From Stratiolaelaps scimitus (lineage: Eukaryota; Arthropoda; Arachnida; Mesostigmata; Laelapidae), in assembly GCA_019614645.1 (NCBI GenBank), contig JABWDB010000007.1, positions 10,987,501 through 11,051,500 of the forward strand: a stretch of DNA of 64,000 nt, read 5' to 3'. Within the stretch, counting starts at the first letter, position 1. Every line of letters starts with the position of its first letter. This document shows, piece after piece, positions 45,946-55,962 of the stretch. The notes below the pieces were generated by a model. That model was not told where the DNA came from and ran no database searches. It saw nothing but the letters and a program-made list of their open reading frames with translations. The position numbers were made by a program, and so were the translations under genes.

Positions 45946-46998
45946 GAGTATCTCGTTTATATTATAAAAACAATTGCAAGCCACATTGCGTGCTGAAACA
46001 CCGTTGAGGTCACCCAAGGAGACTTATGGGCAGCATATTTGTCGCGGACTTGCACCGTCGAATCGCTACTGCTAATTATTATATTCCGGCTATATTTCTA
46101 TAATTTTACTTAAAAAAGTATTATTTTCCTTTTCGTTTTGCTCTTCAACTGTTTCCATCAGAACTGATGTTGATTTCGTACTTGTGTTCGGGGTACTCGT
46201 GCTAGCCTCCATATCGAGGTATAGCGGTAATCGTCAGCTATGAAATCTGAAATCATGCTGACCATGAGACCCTGCATTGTCAACCGGACACGTGCGATCT
46301 CCGTGTCTCTATCGACTCATGCTGTTGGTGTTATCTAACGACGCGTTCCCACCGCATCAATCCCTGTTTTGTATCATTGGACCACTCAAATGATTCCTTT
46401 GTAATTACACTACGGCATCCTTGAGTGCTTCGCGTTTGTGGTAACTTGTCAACAATTGCTTGTTGTGCTCAGTGTTTTTTTTCCGCGTACAGCGCTGCTG
46501 TGTAATTTGTTTTACTATTTTGGCGTAGTCACCCGTTTTGAGTAAGAGCATTGCCGTTTTAAACAGATTTTCACGTGGTGCTTTCGGTTAGTACGAAGCA
46601 CCGTTGCAATCGAAAAGTCTATACCAGCTGAAAGCGTGCAGTATCTGTAAATGTGAACTGGCCACCGACTCGCAGTCATCCCTATGGGACATTATTTCTT
46701 TACACATTGGCCAGGTAACAATTTTCAGTTTGTTCAATGCTTTGTTACATTGCGAGTTTCGATTCGAGGCGGTATAACCAGACTTGATACCGATTATAAA
46801 CTGGATTGCTCACATCACTCTGATCATATACCTGTAAATTCTATGTACTTCACCTTTTAGACTAATAATTTTACACCATTCTTCAACACAGTGCTTGGCG
46901 ACACAACAATTCATTGATTAACGAAAATATCATTTTCGGCCTCAGAATTCGGTCAATCTTCCACACAAGCGCAAGCGGGCTCATCTCACGAATATTAA

Positions 46999-47280
46999 TT
47001 ACAAGGGTTTTGTCGTAGACATTGGCATAAAATATACCTCAGATGGATCGCCTAAAGTATCAGGGGTGTTGCCCTCGCTAACAGTAGTCACATGTTTACT
47101 GGAGCGCTCGACATCGAAGCCAAACACTCCAGCCGCATGAATCGATTCGAGAATGTCACTTCGAAATGGTTGTGCTATCTCAAACCAATAGAACACAGAA
47201 TGTCGTAGCTGCTCTGGCAGGTCAAAAGAGATTTTTTTTGAAGGTAGCGAAGAAGTTCGTTCGTCGACAACGATAGACAC
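46999..47280 (-). pseudogene. Ionotropic-receptor-like C-terminal fragment
   Basis: An open stretch of 93 codons on the minus strand with no proper ATG at its start and a stop two codons further up. The part reading IAQPFRSDILESIHAAG resembles the segment before the last helix of ionotropic glutamate-receptor relatives (IRs), where a Pro and basic residue precede an alternating Ile/Leu helix and a Gly. The rest is polar and ends in TAA or TAG at the low coordinate. The ligand-binding lobes and pore were not found nearby. It may be an isolated remnant or a terminal exon with distant partners. Confidence 0.3.
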
Positions 47281-47915
47281 TAATTAGGACTCCAATTAAT
47301 AACAGCCTTCTTCAAAGACTGTTGCTTCAGGTCCAATGTAGCAAAACACCGGGCGATTTTCGGTAAATCGACAATCACTCTATACGTGTATACCAAGTGT
47401 AATATCACTTGAGGTAATGTACATGCAGAAAGTAATACTAGTAGCCATTATGATTATAATTACTATTTTTCCTATTTACTGTCTGGAGAAATTGTGCTAT
47501 TCCGGTGAATGATATCGGTAGTCAATGATATCGATTCACCATGAAAAGTCAGTTTTAGCTCTGCTGTGGGCTGAAGCATTCTAGGGATGCTTACACTCAA
47601 CGATTTGATGCAATCCTTCCTCAAGATAACCACATGTTAACGCCCGCTCCGATTAGCGAGATCTAAAACGGTCTCAAACCGACTCTAAAGGTCAGTCACA
47701 AAGTAGAGGTGAATAGATAGGGCTGAAATTGGTTTTCGGTTAGATAAATAAGCTATATGGGCAGCCGGTCGAGCGTTCGAGGGCTTTAAAACGGTGATCA
47801 AAACAAAAAATTCAGTGAAAAATAAACAGTATCTCTTGTGGTGGTACTTTGCCGGCGCTTTATATGCGCCTGCCAAGTCTGGCTTATAGATAGAAGAATA
47901 TAGACTTAAATTGTA

Positions 47916-47919
<4 letters not shown>

Positions 47920-47952
<33 letters not shown>
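47920..47952. repeat. (AT)n microsatellite
   Basis: About 16 AT units. Other AT runs of note lie at 49642-49670, 56926-56946 and 61205-61234. Confidence 0.95.
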
Positions 47953-47953
<1 letters not shown>

Positions 47954-48506
47954 GGTGAGCGACTGGTGGCAGCACCATAGAGAAACAAGTATCGATATGT
48001 ATTTGTGTAGTTATAATTTAAGTTCGGCCCCTCGCTTAGCTGTTTACCTGCTGCTATAAGGTACAACTGAATAACGGTGCACATCGATCTGTGTGTGTGT
48101 GTCTGGCTGTCTATGTAGCTTGGTTGCGACTGATGACTAAGCTACAAGCACTCAGCTGCTAACAAGATGTCAGCAAGAAGCTGTGTGAAGAAGCGACTTA
48201 GCCAGACGTGAGTCTGATAGCGATGGGGCTGCTATTACTTTGGTCGGTGATTGTGACACAGGACAAACACAATAACGATACATTACCACATCACCATGTC
48301 GTTTGTCTGAGGTTGGTCAGGGGAAGAGCCTACAGGAAAGGGTATTAGCACAGGGGGTATCTTCCTTGCACTGTTGACAAGCATGACATCAAACAGCGTG
48401 GACGAGACAGGATTTGGCATTGGCGAAGACCTAGCCGATGCGACTGGATCAAACAGATCTATGGACGACAGCTTAATTATATATGTATATATATATGTAT
48501 ATGTTT

Positions 48507-49270
48507 GAAGGGATCGAAATTGCTAAGATCTTTTCAAACACCCACGGGCCTCAGCAGGCAGAGCGCAGAAAGCTTGTGGTGTCGGTTGCGAGATCGATCG
48601 CGTTATTCCGAGCCTCAGTCAGCTTTAGTAAAGCAACGAAAACGAAAAAGAACAGGAAAGCTCGGAGAATAACGCAGCGTAAGGCAACTCTCAGGATTGT
48701 CCAGGCATACAGAACAGCCAGCACGTCTGCAGCACTCGTGCTAGCTAGTACACCACCATGGGACCTGGTAGTAGTAGAGAGTCGTAAGTTTTGGGAGAAG
48801 GATCCGGAAGGCTCAAAGGAGACAGAAAGAGAGGCTATGCTAAGCGAGTGGCAAAGGGAATGGACGGCACTGCAAGGGTGTGATCCTGACGCAAAAGTCA
48901 GAGTTCTGATACCGGACATCAAAAAGTGGCTAAATCGCCCACGAGGTTAGATGGACTTCTTTGTGACCCAGGTGATAACTGGGCACGGAGACTTCCAAGC
49001 GTATCCCAGTGTCTTCAATGTGACACCTCAATCGGGACAATGCGTTCATTGTCAGCAGCAAGAGAGGGACAATGCTCTGTACACCCTACTTGTTTGTCCC
49101 GCTCGAGAGCAGGTCAGAGCCCTGGCGATCCAGAAGGTTGTCTTTTTTTGGAGAAGAAGCAGGGATATGAGAGCCACATCATGCCGAGAACAAATATGAG
49201 CGACTTCGTCGAATTCATGTGTAGTTCAAATAGTGGGTGGGAAATAGGTGTGTGGGTTTCCAAGACATCG
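48507..49270 (+). mobile_element. Decayed R1/jockey-type LINE C-terminal fragment
   Basis: The frame from 48507 has the post-reverse-transcriptase region of non-LTR elements: a Gln-Ala-Glu-Arg-Arg-Lys start, IVQAYRTASTSAALVLA, a PPWDL box, and WQREWTALQG followed by LIPDIKKWLNR. A TAG at 48948-48950 interrupts it. The same frame resumes with QVITGHGDFQAY and a CVHC...CPAREQV zinc-finger-like end (48951-49140). A further frame change near 49140 leads to DFVEFMCSSN to about 49250. The GHG-F-Y and CxxC...C patterns are typical of the clade. The reverse transcriptase core is missing upstream. It differs clearly from the LINE family at 20533 and 31177. Confidence 0.8.
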
Positions 49271-49638
49271 GAAACCTGGGTACTCGGTAACATCAGGTGT
49301 CGACCCCACCGCATAGGTGGTGAGTCCGACACTGTTCAGCCCACATTAAACATTGACTGTATCTGTTATGCGCGGAAGATCAGCATCAACTCCTGCCCTG
49401 AAAGTTATTGTCAAAAATATAAAACTGCCGAACGATAGAGCTAAATATAAATTAGAAATATATTATAATAAGAATACAAAATATACTAGCCTAATTTCTA
49501 ATTACACATTAAAAATAGAAATGAAATGCTCCACGTGGGACGTGTAAATAATTGTTCTGTTCGTCGTATTGCTCGATATTAGCCTTATTTCTGGTTGTGC
49601 TCAGCGGCGTGAAAAGATTTCTTCTCTTTTTGATAAGC

Positions 49639-49672
<34 letters not shown>

Positions 49673-50315
49673 ACAGAATAATACAGCTGTCTACAGTGGC
49701 CAATAAGGTGTTCGTATTATACATCATGAAAAACTAAAAATGTTCATGCATGTATGCACAGCCAAAGCAACTTGTTAGAAACCTTACGTAACAGTGAACT
49801 CTAAAAACAGTGTACACCGCATTCGTAGCCCGGCTACCCCTAGGCAGACGTTAGACTAGACCCTGATGAGGCGAATGCCAACTATAAGAAAATAGAGGAA
49901 AGGCACCGCGCGAACTCGGAGAGCTTCTTCGGTGTACGAACGTTGTGTGTCATTCGCCAGACAATGCTGACATCAAGTGTTTATATAATGAAGCTATCCA
50001 TCGCCCTGACACCCCGCGACCCTCAACTGCTTCTCTAATTTCTGTATATTTTAACACGCACAATCATAATCAATATCCGACATCGAATAAGACAATGCAT
50101 CAATTACAATGAAGCAGATTTTGCCCAAAGATGGATAAATCAATGTAGAGCAACGATGTTAATGATGTGCTTCGAATCGAAGGATAATCAAATTCATTTT
50201 CCTCCTCTGTGTGACAAATTCATTTCCAGACGGCCGCGAACGTATATAGTTGGGCGGTGCGCAATTAGCGTTCGCTAAGTGGCAGCCAGAGCGAGTAAAA
50301 TCCATCCGTGGGAAA
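49271..50315. other. Short intergenic region
   Basis: AT-rich, with an AT microsatellite at 49642-49670 and no recognised gene. The dehydrogenase promoter and 5' untranslated region should lie toward its right end. Confidence 0.5.
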
Positions 50316-53300
50316 ATGAGCTGGTCAACGCGTCTATTAACATGGTTCATATGCGGAAGCTCATCAGTGCTTTTATCGAGTCAGCCTATCGTACGCGAGA
50401 AGCTGCTCCTGCTAGCTGAAGAGTGGCACCTTCCTCCGTGGTTATATCTGTTGCCGATCTCGCTGACGATTGCCTGGATAGTCGCTCAAATTGTGTTCAC
50501 CGGTCTGAACGTGCTGCGGATGTCGCCGAAAGGAAAAGCCGTCTTCATTACAGGTGGGTGCTTTTTACTATTGGACTCGGCGCTTCTTAAAGGGTCATAT
50601 CCCGCCTAGGTCATTTAATCAACGCTGAAAGTATAAGATAACACTTCATTTCTACAATGAAGGAACACATGAGGGATAGATACAGGGCGATGCCGGGGCA
50701 GGACATGAGATCCGTTGGCAGGACATGAGGGTCCGTGCGAAAGGCACGCTGTTCTTTGAACAAATTCAACGCTAGACCATTAGGGATTAGCGACATCTGG
50801 ACAGATTAGTACCTCATTTCCGCATTTCGATAGCGACAATGCACCTGATTACGGCTCGAGCAGATCTGTTTCATTTCTGATCATTAGCGTCGCCGACGAG
50901 CTGTTCACAGATTCAGTCACCGAATTCGCCGACATCGTCTTCCGTTTTGTATTGTTATACCGGCGTCTTTCCGATGATATCTGATGCCACAGAAGTTCCT
51001 CAGTTCGTCTATTGCGGCTGGTTGACGAGCGTAGCCACTTCAACAAGTGTCCTTCATCCATTGCATCATTCAGCGTTGACTCGTTATTGCCGCTGCTCGC
51101 TATCAACTGTAAGATCGCCGTTAGCGCATAGATGAGATAGCCAAACAGCAATGCGAGCGGGACGTATGATATCGGATATCGAACATTGCAATATGCTGCC
51201 TCTGAATATCTTTGTCAATATATTGATTGCTTAATGGTTTTGCGTTTCGGCGGCATGGTGCCATCAACGAACGAGCGACGAGACGATCGGATGAAAACGC
51301 TAAGAGTGTTTATATCCGAACTCTTATATACGACAACGATCCCGATCCGCACGATGCTTCTAGCTGGCGGAAGAAAACATTATAAGTAGTGGGGGGGGGG
51401 TTGGTCAAAGACTGGATGATGGGCACCTGAACGTGTTATTGGAACTGGCTCGTCTGCTGTAAATAGGCATGCCTTTTGTCTTCTATTTGACATGCACTCC
51501 ACTCAAGGACCTTCTATTCTATGCGGCATGCGTTTATGCTGAGGTCGCGTCGCTCTGCGGACTAATGTTGATACGGCTAATCCTCGTATAGTATATACAT
51601 GTTGACAAAGACGCGAACATGTCTCCCGGCTTCGTTCGTATGACTGTGATGAGATTTCTGTGTTGTTTAAGAACGCTGGATATCGAACGTCTGCAAGCTT
51701 TCGGTGACTATGAGCAGTCCTTTTGAACTTTCTCAGATGTAACATATAAAAAGGGAAATATCCCCAGGGTGCCTACAAATTGCAATGTGAAGGAGACCAG
51801 CAAATATCGAATTTCTTCAGCTGAAAGATATCCAACAGAGATACGCCAGTTGGCTAGTTTTCCGTAGAGAGTCGCTAGGCGTATCGCATTGGGGGGGGGG
51901 GGGGGTGACGGCAGACGAAATTCCGCCCAGAAAAAAAACACCGGATACTTGACACTACCGATGTTTATGGTCGAGTGGCCTCATTCATTTATAGCTTGTG
52001 ACATCAGTTGTTTGTTTTGTTTTTTATCGTGCAGAGACTCATCCATCTTCAATCATATTCCCATCTGTTAGCAAAATACTTTGTGAGCGATGCCCTATAT
52101 TGGATCGGTGACAGGTGGACCTCGTGTGATGCAGTGTACTACACGGACTAAGGGAGAGTTATCGCTTATGAGGCCTTCACTAGACCTTTTGATCAATATA
52201 GTGGTATTCGAATTGAATTTCGTTGACCTACCGAGAATTCTTACAAAATCTCTGAACCTTTCGCCGGGCACGACTAATGTATATTTCGAAGAGCTTTTCG
52301 CGAGCACGCTAATACGTTCTTGTCCGAACAGCCAATGAAGTATCCCTCTTACGAACCGCTCCTGTCCGAGAAGGGCCGAAAACGGATGTTATATATATAC
52401 ATATATATCGCATGCCGTGCTTCATGGCTACTTTCAACAAGGCTACGCATAACTATGAATTTTTATTACATCCGTATTATGTATTTCATCGTCTTATGGG
52501 AATATGATAGAAGATGGTTGAGTCTCTGTTTTGAAAAACGAACAAAGAATTGGTGTCCCTAGCAATAAGTGAATAAGGCCGTTCGACTATAAACATCAGT
52601 CGTGACAAGTATACGATGTTGTTTTCTGGGGGAAATTCCGCCGTCCGATCCCCTCCGAAAAACTATCCAACAGGCGTATCTCTGTTGGACATCCTTCAGC
52701 CGAAGAAATTCGATTTTTGCTTACACATTGAAATTTTCTTTCTGCAGTATTTGTACTAGGGTTCATTTGAAAATGACTAGAGAATCACCGCTGGATACTC
52801 TTATATCAAGAACATTCTCGTAAAGTCGTTGCACCAGGAACGGCAACGATGTGACGAATTACTAAAATGTTCATCCATTCGTTGGTAAGAGCCACTTGAC
52901 CGGAACGTAGAGAGGTAACAACATGTCGTCGTTTTCAATAAACCACTGAGTGATGAGGAGGCGCGATTATTGTCAACCCGTGACGGGACATATATGAGAA
53001 GTTGGGCATTGTAAAAATTCCGCTTTATTAATAAACCGATAAAACTATCACCTATCACCTTATTACTATTGACTTTATTAAAAGATAAATTTTCTGGGCT
53101 GACTCACCGCCAACATTTGCAACGTTTAAATGCAAGGTTGGGGATCGAACCCGTGCACCTACGTGTCTCTCGTCCGATTGCAAGGCGCACACGAATGCAT
53201 CACGCTGCCGGTCTCGAACTTGACTTACCTGTACAGGCTATAGCGACTATGATTATTGCACGAATACCGCTCGCCTAGGCACTACAGGACTTCGATATCG

Positions 53301-55962
53301 CTGGACCTGCTCATAGAGTTCCGTTAGCAATCAGTTATATGTGTTCTAGTTGTTATTTATACCGGATACAAACTGTTTATTAGGAGATTTAACAAATGGT
53401 CAGTTGGACGTCGAGCTATATGTCTACAATGAGCGCAATAAAATAGAGGTAATCTAGTAGTTGCTAGTTCCTCACGATAACAAGCACTGCCGCGATGCCG
53501 GGCAGCCAAAAAATGACATTTGTTAAGCCTTTATATGTTGTTCTTCTTTTGTCTTCACCAACAACAGATTAAAGAGACTTTTATTTAGCTCCTCGGCCAG
53601 TTAGCTTGGATATATTAACTGAACTGTTAGTTTACACAATACTAAATAATTCGATTGCATTCTTTGCATTTTGCCATAATAAAAAAAATCGAATCCATTC
53701 ATCTAATGAGTTCAATTGGGACTCAAGTTTACTTGGAACTGAATTCAACTATGTTCATCGTTGGTGGTTGGCAGCGCAGAAGCAAATTCATGAGATAGCA
53801 TATTCATCTCGTTGCAGGTTGTGACAGCGGCTTCGGATATCATCTCAGTTTGAAGTTACGATCTCAGGGATATCAGATATTTGCAGGATGTCTCTTTCCT
53901 GAAGGCTCAGGAGCTGCTGAGTTGCTCAAGGAAGCAGCCGAGATAGACCGACTCGATGGAGGAGGAGATACTGACGCGTTGAAAATAGCCGATAGCCCAA
54001 GGCCGAAAATCATTGTCGTACATTGTGACGTTACGAACGAGCAAAGTCTCGAGCGGGCAGTGAAGACCGTCAAGAGCGATCTCCACGGGCGAGGTTAGCA
54101 TCTAGTATAGGAAGTAGCATGACTATAGTTAACTCCTCGAAACGAATCTCTCTAAAGAACGAGGTCGTACAACAGCTATTGTTCACCCTATGAATCCCTA
54201 GCAAGAGCACGTACCCTAAATGGCATATGGGGGTCATTCGGTATTCGGCATATTTTTTTATTTCACCCTTTCTAGACATTTGCGCAGGCGATGGTCGGTC
54301 GATTATCCTTGTATAGCGCGAGCGTGTTGAATACGATTTGTAGCGACGAAGGAGGTGCAGTAATGTTATGCATCTTAGTCACAGGAAACAAAATAAAGCC
54401 TTTCTTCAATCAACATTCGACACTTTCATTGCATACTCCGTCATAGTGCTGATTTTCGCGTATCTTTCACAGAACTGTGGGCAGTGGTGGCTAACGCTGG
54501 AGTCGGCAGCTACGGCTACACGGAATGGATCTCGATGGAGAGGATACAAAAACTATTCGACGTCAACACATTCGGAGTCATTCGAACGTTTCGAGCCTTT
54601 GCGCCTCTTCTGCGCGAGTCGAAAGGTTTGCCATTGTCCTGTGTATGAATCATTGCCGAAATCTAGCAAGCCTAACCATGGCGAATAACATGGACGTCAC
54701 TCGTATGATTACTGTGGTATAAGAATAGTCATATTTATAATCTATCATATATATATATATATATGTATATATGTAATAAACTGAAGGTGATTATTATTAT
54801 TATAATCTTGCTTTGACATATGTTGCTTTCAATTAGGTCGACTCGTTGTCACGACAAGTTGGGCTGCCCGCTTTGCACCACCTACCCTTGTGCCGTATGC
54901 TATGACCAAACATGCCGCCAAAGCGCTGTGCGATGGTCTACGCGCAGAATTGGCGCCATTTGGGATACAGGTGTGCTCCGTCGAGCCTAATATGTACAGG
55001 TTAGTATCTCGTTGGCCCTCATTTTCATATTACAACTAACTCAGCGCCTCGCCTGCTTACCTCGTTGCTGAGCGTAGCGGCGGTGTCAGAACCCTACCAC
55101 CGTTCGCTTTATCACTGGTGATTATGAATGGCCAGGTCAGCGTCGTTGATCTCTATTGAATATAGCTTCGCCCATCGGTGTTCGCAATAGAGGAGCCGCT
55201 TGAAACGCATGCGTACTGCGTATGTATTAATACGAGTAAGTGATGATTTTTTCAAATCTGTCGATCCGTCTCTCAAATGAAGGACATCAATGATTCCAAC
55301 AACGACGAAGGATCTGGATGCTCAATGGGCCTCTCTGTCGGAGGAGCAGAGGTCGAGCTACGGGAAGAAATTATTGAAAAGGAGCCGGATTATGACACAG
55401 GTAATGTCCACGGCAACATTCACTGTTCGAGCAGCCCTAGAGCGACAGTGAGAATTGGAATGAATTATTTGGCTTTACTTAATTTTGCTGTAATTATTAA
55501 TGAAAACAAACGGAGATTCAGTTCGTTCTGAATGGCATTTAGTATAAGAACCGCATAATCGAGAGAGAGAGAGAGTGCGAGGAAGTGAACTTTAGAACTC
55601 ATTATTCGTATATTCTGTTACACAACACGGACATATTTCGTCCACGGCAGACCATATGTATCCATAACTAGTAGATAAATCGATCGATCGATGATATTTT
55701 CATGTTAATTAAATATCCATACACTTTTTGGCAGGACTTTGCGTATCTGTGCCAGGACGACCTTCGATTTCCGTTGTGGTGTTTCGAACACGCTGTTGCT
55801 GGGCGCTTCCCTAAGACGAGCTACGAATGCGATCGGCTCTCAATGTGGTTACTATCGAAGCTGGTTTCAAGTCTTCCCAACGAGTTTATGGCCTCCTTCA
55901 ACCATTACATCCATCATCTACTTGCTTTAGGCCGAAATCTTCTTCCCGGAAGATACGTTTAA
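50316..55962 (+). CDS. Membrane-anchored short-chain dehydrogenase/reductase (SDR9C/RDH-like), six exons, 391 aa
   Basis: Classical SDRs use NAD(P)(H) to oxidise or reduce steroids, retinoids or hydroxy-acids. Exons: 50316-50553, 53818-54093, 54473-54625, 54837-54999, 55283-55400 and 55735-55962. An N-terminal hydrophobic segment (about residues 42-65) should anchor it in a membrane, probably endoplasmic reticulum. The cofactor motif TGCDSGFG (79-86) spans the exon 1/2 junction, NAGV is at 179-182, and the catalytic Ser230, Tyr243 and Lys247 (YAMTK) have the usual 13-residue Ser-Tyr spacing. The exon 5 product (SEEQRSSYG region) matches the SDR9C substrate-loop area. All junctions are GT/AG and phase-consistent; the exon 5 acceptor (AG at 55281-55282) is weak. 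Length is slightly above the family's 310-370. Substrate unknown. The ATG at 50316 is the only sensible start. Confidence 0.9.
50849..51214 (-). CDS. Antisense open frame with a membrane segment, unrecognised
   Basis: Inside intron 1 of the dehydrogenase, on the opposite strand, a stop-free stretch of 121 codons ends in TAA or TAG at the low coordinate. It lacks an ATG at its start, so it would have to be a last exon. It encodes a hydrophobic helix (VPLALLFGYLIYALTAILQL), then a polar, Ser/Asn/Arg-rich tail with WLRSSTSRNRR and an acidic end. The composition looks coding. No family recognised and no partner exon found; a decayed or lineage-specific membrane protein is possible. Confidence 0.25.
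   Translation of the reverse strand, partial: QRYSEAAYCNVRYPISYVPLALLFGYLIYALTAILQLIASSGNNESTLNDAMDEGHLLKWLRSSTSRNRRTEELLWHQISSERRRYNNTKRKTMSANSVTESVNSSSATLMIRNETDLLEP
51775..52068 (+). repeat. Large inverted duplication, left arm
   Basis: About 290 bases are the imperfect reverse complement of 52497-52748 (shared blocks include TCGAATTTCTTC and ATCCAACAGAGATACGCC, then GAAATT and TGATGTTTAT near the inner end). It contains a G15 run at 51891-51905 absent from the other arm. Confidence 0.75.
52497..52748 (-). repeat. Large inverted duplication, right arm
   Basis: Partner of 51775-52068, separated by about 430 bases. Translated in parallel, both arms keep similar residues (for example RISVG..SAEEIR on one strand; FMVE/FIVE and RDS.IF.HIPI on the other), suggesting the duplicated unit was once coding. 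Confidence 0.75.
53095..53215 (-). mobile_element. tRNA-derived SINE-like element (SINE-A), best tRNA head
   Basis: On the minus strand a GGTTCGATCCCC B box (complement of 53140-53153) follows a tRNA-like stretch with a degenerate A box. The body (GCATTTAAACGTTG, then TGTTGGCGGTGAGTCAGCC) matches the other SINE-A copies. An AATAAAG lies just past the end. It sits in intron 1 of the dehydrogenase, antisense. Confidence 0.6.
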
